Made by a program: the position numbers and the translations under genes. Positions 1-12,230 of a stretch of 64,000 nt of DNA are shown piece after piece. The notes below the pieces were generated by a model that worked only from the letters and a program-made list of their open reading frames with translations, ran no database searches and was not told the origin of the DNA. The DNA comes from Cynocephalus volans (lineage: Eukaryota > Chordata > Mammalia > Dermoptera > Cynocephalidae). Location of the stretch: positions 156,290,369 to 156,354,368 of the forward strand of contig NC_084463.1 of NCBI RefSeq assembly GCF_027409185.1, in the 5' to 3' direction. Position 1 is the first letter of the stretch, and each line of letters opens with the position of its first letter.

Positions 1-1556
1 TTGGGATGAATGAACAAATGAACATCAGTCCCTCTTCTCACCTGAGCTTTCTGGGCAACTGCAATTCAGTTTGGTGAAAACCTCAGTGCTCAGCTTGTCA
101 GTATGTTTAGTGCTAACTCCTTGCTTGTAACTGGAACAAGCATCTAACTCATGGGGTTCCAACTCCAGGACACTTGGGCCCCTAACACAGGGCAGGGCTG
201 GGTCAGGGACATGAGTCTGAGCAACAATCCTCACGGGACTCAGGTAATTCATGAACACCAGGGCAAATCTCTTCTGGATTTAGGATCACATATGGAGTCA
301 AGAAGCTCCCCACTAAAAAGTCCAGCCTATTCTTCCAGCCTGCCACTCTATTCCACTCAGCTCCATATCAAAACACTGGATCCATGTGCAGGGTCCAGTC
401 CAGTCCATACTGTCAGGCCTGCACAACTTTGTAACAGACACACTGAGCAGGGCTCAGGAAAACATGGGGTGTGGCAGAAGTAGCTTGTACCTTGACTACA
501 ACTGCTAATGAGGATGAGAATTTCATCAACAAAGACAACAGCAGCTACCATTCACTCAGCATCTTAAGTGAGTAATAGGAGCCCTGTGACCATGCATGCC
601 ACTTCCACATCACTAGCTGGCACAATATGCAAAGCAGCGTTGATATTCCCATTTTAAAGATGAAGACGCTAAAGCTCTGAAAGGGAAAGTCACATACTCA
701 GGGCCACACGACTACTAGGAGGTTAGAAACCCTGTCATCCACTGCCTCAGCATCTCATACTTTTCTTCTCCAGCACTTATGATTGCAATTAAATAAGTTT
801 TTGTGAAATCATCCTACATCCGCCTTCCTAATCTGACTATAAATTCCATCAGTGCCAAGAATGAGTCTTATTCGCTGCTCTAATCACACAACAGACTGAG
901 AAGCAATATTGAATAATAACAACAGCAAAGCCTTACTATGTGCCAGATGCAGTTCTAACCTACATATATATATATATATTTTCATCTAAACCTCACAACA
1001 ACCCCACTGAGTATATACTATTATCATCCCCATTTATTAAAGGCTCCACAGAGGTTACATAATGTTGGGACTCAAAACGATACCCCAAAGTATGGCGCTC
1101 TGGCACAGAGTGGTTTGATCTGAAGAACACCACCAAGGTCTCTGTGACCTTCTGTCCTCAGGTCCCTCACCCCTCTTTCTCTATGGAAGCTTTCTCTGAA
1201 CTTCCCTTACCTGACTAAGGGCAGATCCTCTGAAAGGAACACAAATGTCATGAATCCCCTCCCTGGGAACCGCATCAACAGGGGAAGATTAACTCATATC
1301 ACGAGAGGAGACTAGAGGCTGACACCACCCAAGACAGACTTTGTCAAAGACTATCTATCACCTTCGCTCGCTGTGCATGTCCTCCCCACACCCTCCCATA
1401 ACTTGTGTTGCCACCCCCCACCCCCAGAAGCCCCAGGCCCCCTATTCCTTTCTGTGGCTCAGGATGCCATGTAAGCTTCAATCATCTCACCCTTTCTTGA
1501 ATGTCTTATTTGGTTAGGACTCCCATGCTTATGCACGTAATTAAAATGGTTTTCCT
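1..1556. other. PRPF19 last intron, repeat relics only
   Basis: No match to the missing final PRPF19 exon was found on the minus strand. The interval holds a MIR-like piece near 640-760, a (TA)n run at about 963-980 and otherwise unremarkable sequence. Confidence 0.5.
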
Positions 1557-1745
1557 GGGCCGGCCCGTGGCTCATTTGGGTGAGTGTGGTGCTGATAACA
1601 CCAAGGCCACAGGTTCAGATCCCTATATAGGGATGGCAGGTGAGTTCACTTGGGAGAGCGTGGTGCTGACAACACCAAGTCAAGGGTTAAGATCCCCTTA
1701 CCGGTCATCTTTAAAAAATAAAATAAAATAAAATAAAATAAAATG
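1557..1745 (+). mobile_element. tRNA-Ile-derived SINE, dimeric (CYN-like)
   Basis: Two tRNA-Ile-like units (GGCCGGCCCGTGGCTCA... and GTTCACTTGGGAGAGCGTGG...) are followed by CCCCTTACCGGTCATCTTT and a (TAAAA)n tail. It lies in the last intron of PRPF19, antisense to that gene. Confidence 0.9.
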
Positions 1746-2078
1746 TTTTTCCTCCTGTTAATCTGTCCATTGTCAATTTATTTTATAGACTCAATTATTG
1801 AAACTTCAGAAGGTAGAGAGAAATTTTTCTCTACCATACAGTAATTTGACAAATGTCATACAGCTTGAAAATGGTAGAGGTAGTACTAGCACTTATGGCC
1901 AAGCAATTTGACTCTTTAGTTCATTTCCTTAGCCACAGTGCTCTACTGCCTGAGGTAGTGATTAAATCTGCCTAGAAAAATCCATGCCAAACCCTAGATT
2001 CCTAATCCACTGTGGATTCTCCACCTCTCTGCAGGGCTTGGCACCCAGAGACCTCTGAATCCCAGGGCCAGCCTCTAC

Positions 2079-5000
2079 CTGTAAAATGAAGAATCTCAGT
2101 CCACTGTTTGCAGATGTAGATCTGGACATCTGTGCCCCCAAGGGCTAGGTAGGTACCACTCTGGTCAAAAATCAGTGATTTCACCTGCCAGAACCAGAGA
2201 GAAAGAAGGTGGAACAGAAACTATGGCATGACTGGGGATAAACAGAAGTAGTTTAGATTCATTCAGTAAACAATCAACAAATGAGGAAGAGAAGCAACAA
2301 AGAGAGCTGGTGAGGAGGGGGGCACACCTCAAAGTTGTTATCCAGCTGCAGTGTCTTAAAGTTCTTAAGCTTGCGCAGATCCCAGAGCTTGACAGAGGAG
2401 TCATCAGCCGCTGTAGCCAGGTAGTAGCCGTTCTCAGAGAAGGCAATGCTGGTGATGGGGCCTGAGTGGCCAGGGAAGTTGGCCACATTGGTGCGTTCCT
2501 ACAGTTGGGAAGTAGGTAGTAAAATATGTTACCCACTGGTCACAGGAGGAAGAAAATGGGGCTCACCTAACTCCTACCTCTGAAACGCTCTAGCCTGTCC
2601 TTCAGGGAAAGACAGCTAGCAGGAACAGCAGGGGTGAATGGCCCAGGGCCTCTCAGACCACATCCATCACACCACACACGCAGAGCCAGTATCTCTCCAC
2701 CCTCAGAACAACCCCAGGGCCAGGCGCCATAAGCACCTAATCAGCACTGCATCATCACAAGAGCTTCCTCCAACCCTGGGCCCTCCAACCCATGTCCTAC
2801 CTTCAAGTCCCAGATCTTGATCTGAGAGTCCATAGTTCCTGTTCCAAAGATGAGTCCATCAGGGTGGAATTGCGCACAGGTGAGAGCTGTGGAGAATGGG
2901 AGATGGACCTGTGGTCAGAGCCCACTGGGGAGAGACTAAGAGCAGCAAAGGTGGGCTCCTTCTTCACATTCCTCACCATGCCCAGTACAAAGCCTGGCAC
3001 TAGGCAGGTGCCGGTGGAAAATGTATCTTTAGAACAAATAAGCAAATGACTAAATAAAACATAAAAACAAATAATTAACAACAAAGAAAAGAGCCCAGCG
3101 CCTCTGAGGCAACTTACAGCAGCCAGAGGTCTCATCTGTCACCTTGGTGAGTACACGCCCTGTCTGGATGTCAGAGAAGGCCCAGTACTGGGAAAAAAAA
3201 AGAGACAACATAGCCAGTGAGAAAGTGGGTCCCCAGGTTCTGGTTGGCCGTTCAGGAAGACAGAGAGACCCTGGTTTGGCAAACCAGCTCCTCCCATTCT
3301 CCCTTGGGGTTCTGCGGAACCAACTGGGGTTGGTTAAGATGTTCCCTCCTCCCAAGATGTTCAAGCTCATGAACCAGCAGGCCTCTTCAGGGCACTGCCT
3401 GGGACCGCACCTGGTCATCAGAAGAGCTCAGGAGATAGTCACCAGTGGCGTGGAGACTGAGGCCTGTCACAGCACTCTCATGGGCCCGAACAACCTGTAC
3501 GCAAGAAGAATTCGGGACCGACCAAATCCTAATGGTGGCATCTGGGGAGGCAGAAAATACCAGCTCCTAAAAGGAAAGCAATGAGGCAGAATGTGAGAGA
3601 CAGAGAAGAGAACTGGACCGCAACAATTACACAAAAGGGACTGGGGATGGCCATGACTACCAATAATTGTCTCTCCATCCAGCCCTGCCTGCTCTGCCTG
3701 GAACCACCTATCCACTCAACGATGCCCAAGAGGGCCAGCCATAAATGCTATTAAAATGATAAATCAAACAGCATCAGAGCTTGCGGAGGAGGCCTCACCA
3801 TCTAGCAGTAAAAAAAATAACTGTAACAGAGAGCAATTTCCCACCCAGTTTCCAGGACCAAAAAGAGAAATGTGGCTAGTACAACTGAGGAACTGTATTT
3901 TTAATTTAAATCTAAATAGCCACATATAACTAATGGCTACTATACTGGATGGCACAGGTCTGAACAGTACTGGGTCTGGGAAGCACTGTAACGTCACATG
4001 CCAGTACATCCCTCACTTACAGATTTCAGGGGGAAGTGAATTTTCCAAAAGACTTAGGGCAGAGGGAGAACTTATATAATGTCACTAACCAATTATTTTG
4101 GTTTGTTAGGACAATAAAAGCCATAGGTAAAAGTAACTGCCATCTTTTATCAACACAATTTCATAAGAGACAAAACTATAACACCAAGTAAGCAGGAAGA
4201 CAGTGCTTTCAATCTGAATGTTTAGTTTTATGAAAAATTCACCATGTTATTCCTATACTTATCATTTCCCTAAGGTCTAGGGGAAAAGTTGACTGTCTGG
4301 GAAGCACTGATCCAACCACTGTCCTGCAGTCCGAAAACAAACTGTCCTAGGCTTAAAACTCAAACCCCATATGAAAAACAAACAAAAAAAAAAACCACAC
4401 AAACAAACCCCAAATCCCATAATATCATTAATCTAATCTAAAGAGTTACCTTTACCTTCTAAACTAGAGGTTCTCTTTCTATTTTAACCCACACCACTTT
4501 CAACAGTTGACATCAAGTTTTTATTCTCCCCCCCAGAGGCTCATGAGAACGTGATTACATGTCTTCCTCAGATTTCCTGTGAGTCAAGATTGTGTTAAGG
4601 TTTGTTTTCTGTAGTTTATATCATTAATGCTGTACATTTTTTCTTTTCTTAATATAAAATATTTCAATGAATATGCTTTGTCAAACTATACGTTTCCTTT
4701 CTCCCCTTGGTTTGAAAACCACTGCTTTAGGAGGCCGTACATAGAGTAAAGGGAAATCCCCATGACTCCAAACAGAGGCCCCTCTAAATATCCACTCTTG
4801 AAAGTCACAGCTCTTCCTCAGTCCTCCTTCACCAAGGAGACAAAAGCAGGGTGAGGGATTGGTTTTGGAACCCTAAACCACAGGGCTCAGGAAAGAGGAA
4901 CTGCAGCTGGCTAGGAAAACTCCTTACCTGGGAAGGGTGAAACACCACACTGGTGACCTTCTTGGTATGACCTTTGAGGGTGGCCAGGATCTGCTCAGAA

Positions 5001-8000
5001 CTCTTGTCAAAGACAACAACATTTTTATCTGCCCCACCTGGAGAGGACCCAAATGATACCAAAAAAATGAGTCAGGCCTACCCAGGTCCTTTTGCTGAAG
5101 ATGACACTTTTGTCCCCAGGCCCATGGACAGGACAAGGAACATGCACCTTCCCCTGCCATCCCTCTCTGTTTTGGCCAGCTAGGACAGGCCCAGACTCTC
5201 ACCAGTGAGGATCTTGTTGGTATCAGAGGGGCAGAGGTCCAGCGCGAGTATCCCAGGAATGCTGGCACTGTGCAACCCCTTTGTAGACAGAGCCACACCA
5301 AACCCAGTCACAGACAAATCACAGCAGGCTACAAAGCCACACAACTCCAACTGCCACCCCCAGTCACCCATCCCCTGCAGCCCAGGGAACAAGAGCTACT
5401 TCTATCCCAAATCCACTGCATTAGGCTTTCTGTTTGGATGAGGTAACTCCCTCACTGCATTACTGGGAACCCAGAGCTGGGCAAAAGAGAAGCCCTGACA
5501 ACCCAACAGCCAAGGCAAGAAATAGGGCCAGAGGCCCTGGACAGCTTTCCACTCCCTTTTCTCCATGCCAGGCCAACCCTACCCCAGAAACAGCTTGGGA
5601 GGGCCTGTCTCCAAGTTAGTGGGGACCCAGCCACTCACCACATGGGATGCCACCTGCCGGTATTTGCTGAGTTCTTCTGGCTTCACCAACTCCTCAGGCA
5701 CAGTCTTCCCTCTCTGAGAAAATGAAAAGGTCCCCCAAGAAAAGCAATAGTGAGTGTAAGATTCAGCCACCTCTCTTTCTCCTACAGGGTCAATCGTCTC
5801 CCACAGGGCCAACTCTCCTCCTGGCTCTAGAAGAGGACTCACCTTCTTACGCTCTGTGGTTAGCACGGTGGCCTTGTCTTGAAGCTGGGGAAGACAGAGG
5901 GGGAACAGTTCAATGTGGGACAAAGGATAATACCAGAATAATGGCACACTGGATGCTGGCCACATCTGTGCTTTCAAAAGCATCACCAAGAACTTGTTAT
6001 CTGCCAACATCTTTGCTAAAGCCTTGCATGCAGTATCTTTTTTTCATTTGCCCAAGGTCACAGAGGTGACAAATGGCACAGCAAGGATATGAACCAGGTC
6101 AGTGCCATCCCAGACCAGGTCTATGCCACTAAGATGAGAGCTCTGAAGCATGTTGACAATCGGAACTATTCAGAAAGACACTAATTACAAGCCCCACAAA
6201 TGAAGATTCTGTGCATACAACAGAGCACCAGACTTGGTATCAGGAGCCCAGCTCTGCCTCTTATGAACTGTGTCTTTGAATCTGAGTCTCAGATTCTCCA
6301 TCTGCAAAATAAAGATGATAATTCCTGTCCTGTCTCTCTCGTAGGAAAAAGCGTGAAAACATATAACAAAGTGGTTTAATATCTGCAAAGAATCCCAATA
6401 ACAATAAAAGCTAAAAGTTGCACTTATCAGTATTTAAATCTTTTAAATTCCCACAACAAGCCTATAAAGTAGTACTATTATTCTCAGTTTAGAAAAAGGG
6501 AAATGAGACACAGAAGGGTTGGCTAAGTAAGCCAAGATCATAAAGCTTGTAAGTGGGTGGCATCAAAATACAAACCCAAGCAATCTCGTCCCTGAGTCCA
6601 TACTCTGCACCATTCAACTCTACTCCCAAATGGACAGGATTTTTATTCACACTGGCCTCAGGCAGATGTTGAAAAATGAGGGCCCATCAGCATTCCCACC
6701 AAATGAGAACAAGACTTACCTTCTGGATAATCTCAGGGGTCATTCCCACCAGCTCGCCCAAATCCATTGGCTCGCCTGCACCCTGAAGGGAAGACAGGTG
6801 AGGGTGAGAGAGGCGCAGAATGCCCAAGACATCTGCATAATGAGAGTTCCATGGGCCACTGCACACAAATGGTCTGCTGGCAAGGGAGGGGGCACACTTA
6901 CCACAACACTTGGCTGTGAGCTTGGCACAGCCTGGGGCACGATGAGACCAGCCTGCGGTTTCAGGGTAGCCAGAGCTGAGAGAGAAGATAATATTAGAAA
7001 TGGAATATTACAAAGCAAGACCAGCCCAAAGCGGGGCATGGCGGGGGAGAGGCCGCACCTTCTCGGGCAGCAGTGACTTCCTTGGTAAGACGGGCAATGA
7101 CACGGCAGGCAGCATCGTGCTGGTACAGAGCATGGGACAGCTCTTGGCGGGTTGTCTGCAGCTGCTGGCGCAGGGTGAAGCTGTGCAGCATGACTGCATC
7201 CTGGGAGAGAGAAACACCATTATGAGGGGGTCGGTGCGTAGCACGGAGCACCCACCAGAGTCGGCCCTTGAGAAGAAGATACTGCCTCCTATCCCACAGC
7301 CTAGACCAATGTTAGTGACCCAAATAGCCAAATGACCCTAAACGTGCTGGCAGACACTCCTGAGCTCCTACCCCACAGCAAACACTGGACACAGTGACAG
7401 GAGTGGAAGCCAGCTCTTTCCCATGCATCTTCTCTAATTTACCGGCAAATCATGGATGTCATGCCATCACCTCTCTAAAAGGGAATAACACTGCTGCTGC
7501 TGCTGCTGCTGCTGCTGCTATTTATTAATCACCCTTGTTGTGTCAGGCACTGTGCCAGACAGTCCCTCAAGATGTATTCATTCATTCATTCATTCATATT
7601 TATAGAGCACCTATTACATAGCAGGCACAGCTCTCAGTGCTGGGGATATACTGATAGATAAAACAAGTCCCCAGTGTCACAAAATTTATACTCTAATTTT
7701 ATTCTACTCCTCACTAAACCTTAAGAAAGGCATTAATCTATGTTGTATAGTCAGGAAAACCAGGACTCAGAGACAGAGCAACATGCCTAAAGTCACATGG
7801 CTAGTGAGCAATGGAGCTAAGAGTGGAACCCAGATCTGTATGACTTCAACAGCCAGGCCCCTCCTGTGATATCACCCTGCCCCTCAAAAAAAAAAATAAT
7901 GCTCCATCCTTCCCACTCTCAAGTCCTAGTCCAGTGAGGCATTCTCTTTAAGTAGGAAAGACACTGATTCTCTTCCAGGAACTCACCCACTCATCCTGCA

Positions 8001-10764
8001 AGGCTTTCAGAATGGCCGGGATGCTGGTGGCTGAGGGAGGCTTGGGCCGGATTGGGTGAGCAACTACCAAGAGAGGGAAAGAGGGTATGAAGAACCACAA
8101 CCTGGGCCAGCCCATAGCTCGCTAGGGAGAGTGTGATGCTGATAACACCAAGGCCACGGGTTCAGATCCCATATAGGGATGGCCGATTAGCTCACTGGGT
8201 GAGCGTAGTGCTCACAACACCAAGTCAAGGGTTAAGATCCCCTTACCGGTCATCTTTAAAAAAAAAAAAGAACCACAACCCAAGGGACTCTTCTCCTCCC
8301 CCACCTCTTTTCCCTTTAACCATTAACAGACCACCATCTCCTCCTCCAATGCACTGGCCCCACCTCCTATCCTCTCAGGCTCTAAGCTAAGATGGCCCTA
8401 ATCTAAGGCTGGCCAGAAGGCACCTTTGATGTCGATGAGCTGCTCCTCGGAGAGAGGCTGGTTGTTGATGGGGTCTGTTCCATTCTCTGCAATGTATTTC
8501 TCAATGAGCCGCCGCTCATAGACATGATTAGAGACAGGGGACACGCATGGGTGCTCTGGCACTTCATTGGAGACTGAAGAGAAAAGGAAGGCAGTGAGCT
8601 TGGGGTGAAAGGGAATGTTGGGCCTCCCCCTAACCTGCTGTTAGCCCCAACAAGACCACGCATGTTCACACCCAACTAACGGGAAGCAAGATATATGACA
8701 CCAAGCCAGTTTTGTACTGGCCCCAGAATGCTTTCCAGCTATATTACTAGCTTCTCCATTAGTTTCCTGACAGACAGTCAACAAATAATTATTACACAAC
8801 CACTTTGTGTCAGGCACCTGGAGAGCAGCAGTCAATAATCCCTGCCCATCTCATTTTTGAACAAAGATGGTTAGGCACCCACGACATGGAGATACACATG
8901 AAGCCACTCAAATCTCTGCCATCCATCAACTCAGTCTAAAGGACTAGACAAAGAAATTATAGTCTAAGAATACAGGAATAACAAACTCAGTTTCTCCTAT
9001 ACTCTAACAACATAAAATACTTCTGTTACCTCAGATGTGTGGGGTTTTTCTCTCCACACACCAAATCTCCACTCCAAGCAAGTAGTCCTTCAGCAGCCCA
9101 CACGACCTGGGTGCCCTCTAATTCAGTTCAATTCTGACACTATCTACCTGGAGATAGTGTTAGATCCCACAGGTTGAGGGCTCAGTCCAACGAGACTACC
9201 GCCCATGTCTGATGCTAATCTCAAGCTCCAGGTTATTTTACCTGTGCTTCTGACTGACCAAGTATAAATTGGGTTCAATTAATTTGCTAGAGTGGCTTGC
9301 AGAACTCGGGAAAACACTTACATTTACCAATTTATTATAAAGTATATTACAAAGGATACAGATGAAGAGACCACCATTCTGAAGCTACACAGGGGTCCCC
9401 AGCCACCAGTCAACTCATTAATGTACAAAAAGACATCATTTTGAAGTTTCCAAGGAGCAAAATGTGACAAGCACTACAATAATAAAAAACATTTAAATGG
9501 TGCTTACTCAGGATTCTAAGCACTTTACATAGATTAACTCATCCTCACAACAACCCCAACAGACGTATCATTTACACTCTAGAACCCCTTGAGGATAGGG
9601 GTTACAGCTAGTCTCTGACTTCCAGTACAATGCAGACGCCCAGCAGGCACTCAGTAAACATCTAACGAATGAGTGAATGCGCGCAGGAGAGGAAGGATGG
9701 GGCTGGGGAATATAAAAGAGCTTCCTTACGACTGAAAGGGCAGAATGAATATGAAAATCCTTTGCAAACTGTATTTTCTTCAATGTGAAGGATTTCTTTT
9801 TCTATTCATCATTTCCATTCCTTCCTACACCTTTTTTGATTAACGGAGAGGTTCTGAGAAGAGAAGGAAGCGAACAGAGAAAGAAATGGGAAACCAGTAA
9901 TCTGATGAAATGACGAGGGAAAACGCCCGCATGCCGTAACGAAATACCAAAAAGACAGGCAATACAAGACATGGAAAAAGCAGGGATTCAGGGTCAAAGA
10001 ACCTAGCTCTGTCACCAAGCTCTGCCACTTACTAGCTATACGTCATTAGATAAGCCCCACTCTTCCTGAGCCTCACGTCCTCATCTGTACAACCGAGATC
10101 TTTATTTCTCCGTTAGGGAATTCTTGTGAGGAGGATGAGATGAGATCATAGCCTTGGAAGCGCGCTGTAAACCAATACGGGCTTTATAAATGCGCGATGT
10201 CTTTATTAGTCATACAGTGTAAGGTGGGGAGCCAGACACCTGGCTTCCAGCCCTGTCTCTGCCTCTAACTCCTTCTGTGACCTTCGCAAACTGCAGAAGC
10301 TCCGAGTACACGAGCGAGACCTCAAACAACATCCAGTGTCATGCTCTCAATTTTGCAGATGGGCAAACTGAGGCCCAGAGCCTTGAGCCACATCACAAAG
10401 CCAGTCAGAGGCGGACCCTGGACGAGCCCCGGGGTTTCCTGACTCCTGCACCAGAGCTGTTTCCCCGGCACCTGCTCCCCCTTGTCCAGGCCTATTTCCA
10501 CTCTGGAAAACGACGTGGCTGGCCTCGGTAATCCCTGCGCCAATCAACCTGAGGCGCTGTGTAAACTGCGCAAATGCACCCCGCGTTGAGGAGGAGAGGA
10601 CCCCCATGCTGACAGGCCGCCACTCTGCCTCCCGGGCGCCCCATTCCCGCCTCCGCCCCGACCCCGGCGCCGCAGCTGCCGACACACGCTCCCGCTCCAC
10701 TCTCCGGCCTCCTGCGACCAGCGACCGGCCGCAGCCAGTACTCACTGGAGCAGATGAGGGACAT
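2079..10764 (-). CDS. PRPF19: PRPF19 (pre-mRNA processing factor 19, U-box E3 ligase), 15 of 16 coding exons, 3' partial
   Basis: Core of the nuclear Prp19/CDC5L spliceosome complex and a U-box ubiquitin ligase, also used in DNA repair. Coding exons (plus-strand positions, transcript order): 10746-10764, 8424-8573, 7987-8063, 7059-7200, 6902-6975, 6720-6782, 5843-5884, 5639-5713, 5203-5278, 4928-5037, 3411-3566, 3118-3187, 2801-2886, 2328-2498, 2079-2184. Every junction is GT/AG and the frame stays open for 472 codons plus one base. The start MSLICS has a good GCCATG context. Residues 1 to about 70 form the U-box ([13 protein letters not shown], then DPINNQPL). Residues about 75-135 are the helical oligomerisation segment ([12 protein letters not shown]). 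From about residue 215 come WD40 blades with KIWDLK (about 375-380) and KLWDLR (417-422). The final exon, about 32 residues ending the last WD blade by family length (504), was not found in 1-2078 and must lie beyond the left edge. The last intron therefore exceeds 2 kb. Identification is very secure. Confidence 0.97.
6215..6480 (+). repeat. MIR in PRPF19 intron 6
   Basis: CCAGCTCTGCCTCTTATGAA, GTCTCAGATTCTCCATCTGC and following lines match a MIR core and tail. Confidence 0.6.
7493..7520. repeat. (CTG)n microsatellite in PRPF19 intron 3
   Basis: About nine CTG units, followed by an (ATTC)n run near 7577-7597. Confidence 0.95.
8103..8269 (+). mobile_element. tRNA-Ile-derived SINE, dimeric (CYN-like)
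   Basis: Dimer in PRPF19 intron 2 ending GGTCATCTTT and poly(A). The second unit GGCCGATTAGCTCACTGGGT is very close to the 5' half of tRNA-Ile. Confidence 0.9.
9985..10215 (+). repeat. MIR in PRPF19 intron 1
   Basis: CTCTGCCACTTACTAGCTAT...TGAGCCTCACGTCCTCATCTG...GGAGGATGAGATGAG is a MIR-like core. Confidence 0.65.
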
Positions 10765-11110
10765 GGCGCAGTCGCCGCTCTCCGAGGCGCCTTACGCAGG
10801 GCTCCCGGACTAGAGGCTGAACCTCCGCAGGCCACTTCCGGTCTGCCGCTGCTTCCGGGACGCTCCGCGGCGAGAGGGGAGCGGCCCGCCGAGCGATGCT
10901 AGCGCAGCGCTTCACGTGGGAACGAGGCCGGTGGCACGCCTCAGCCTTCGGCACCTAACGGAAACGGCCCTTTCCCAGAATGCAACCGGGCAGGAAAGGG
11001 CCCGCCACAGGACACTCGGCTATTTCCGGATGGACTCGGCTTGTTCCGTAAGGTTTTTGGAAGGCCTGGGGAAGGAAGGGGTTCTGAAACTACATTTCCC
11101 ATCATGCAGT
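10540..11110 (-). promoter_or_regulatory. PRPF19: PRPF19 CpG-island promoter with ETS and ZNF143-like motifs
   Basis: GC- and CpG-rich sequence surrounds the first coding exon, and no TATA box is evident. ETS-type CTTCCGG/CCGGAAG cores sit near 10838-10860. A good match to the ZNF143/STAF element, ACTACATTTCCCATCATGC, lies at 11089-11107, and a half match (TTTCCCAGAATGCAACC) starts near 10971. This is typical of a housekeeping promoter. The transcription start is probably around 10.8 kb, but I cannot place it exactly. Confidence 0.7.
11089..11107 (+). promoter_or_regulatory. ZNF143/STAF-like element upstream of PRPF19
   Basis: ACTACATTTCCCATCATGC closely matches the known ACTACAATTCCCAGAATGC-type consensus. 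It lies about 325 bp upstream of the PRPF19 start codon, at the outer edge of the CpG island. Confidence 0.6.
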
Positions 11111-11616
11111 GGGAATTTAAAGCTACAGCGATCAGGCAACACTTGTTTTTGAGAGCGGTGCTACACTGGACCCTGGGACTTTAGTCTTCCAACTTTCTCT
11201 TTCATGTGCGAACTTTTCTTACGAGCTTGTTAAAATGCAGATTCCTTGGGTCTGCCTTAGACAGTGTGAACTAATCACTGAGCCCTACGTGATTCTCAGA
11301 CAAGTGTTTCTCGGGCCACCCTTGGAGAGACACTGCTGGGTGGCCCGGTGCAGAAAGCACAGATGCAAGTGAGTAGATAATTTAAGACTGGCCAAGAAAA
11401 TGTAGCGGTCTTGCCTTTACTACCAATTTGCTCTGTGATCTTGGGCAAGTCATCGGCTTTACTGCCTCTTTGTCTTTGTCAAAACTACAACAACTTTAAA
11501 GATCTTAACTGGCTTTTATTTGCGATTCTAGAATCTGGCAACACCTTATTTTACAAGGGTACTTCAAAAAATTCTTGGAAAAATAGAATTAAAAGATACA
11601 AATCTTCCCATGAAAT

Positions 11617-11788
11617 TTTTTTTTTTTTTTTAAAGATGACCGATAAGGGGATCTTAACCCTTGGCTTAGTGTTGTCAGCACCACCTCTCCCAATTGAGCT
11701 AACCAGCCATCCCTATGTAGGGATCCGAACCCTTGGCCTGGGTGTTCTCAGCACCACACTCTCCCAAGTGAGCCACGGCCGGCCCTCC
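11617..11788 (-). mobile_element. tRNA-Ile-derived SINE, dimeric (CYN-like)
   Basis: Inverted copy beginning with a poly(T) tail, then AAAGATGACCGATAAGGGGA and ending GCCACGGCCGGCCC. It lies in the PRPF19-TMEM109 intergenic region. Confidence 0.9.
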
Positions 11789-11910
11789 ATGAAATTTATG
11801 AAGTGCTCTTCCATAAAAAGGAGTGAGTGTTCTGAGCTGAGCAGAGGACAGAAAAGGGCTGAGGAGAGCAGAAACAGAACAAAAACTGGATTAGTCACTT
11901 CCAAGTTATT

Positions 11911-12230
11911 TTGATATGAGGGGCACTCAGCTCCTCCAGAGGCTTGCCAAAATCTTACAGAAACCCCTTTTGCTTCCACAAGGACACAGTCCTCCACCCT
12001 GATCCACATTAGCATAATGACCCTCCTTGATGGTATCAGCCAGCCCTTGGTGCACTACATAAGCTCTACCACCCCCACACCTGGTGCTATTCACCATATT
12101 CAAGGCAGCCCCGGGCTGCCTGCCACTTTGAGCACAGCCCGGCAGATTTTCTTCCTTTAGTAAAGCTTGAACGGTACCCAGCATCTTGGCTCACTTTCTT
12201 TCATTTTCAAATTTTGGAGGAATCAAACGG
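11911..12230 (+). mobile_element. Possible LTR fragment
   Basis: TGATATGAGGGGCACTCAGC ... ACTACATAAGCTCTACCACC ... TTTAGTAAAGCTTGAACGG ... TTGGCTCACTTTCTTTCA has a promoter/polyA layout like an LTR. The family is not recognised. Confidence 0.4.

Noticed and set aside
2638-3135. Several ORFs of 60-110 codons around PRPF19 exons 12-13
   Set aside because: They read opposite to, or across, proven exon-intron junctions of PRPF19.
8160-8250. tRNA-Ile-like sequence as a true tRNA gene
   Set aside because: The unit is part of a dimeric SINE with a poly(A) tail, has a degraded anticodon arm, and the same structure recurs many times in the window.
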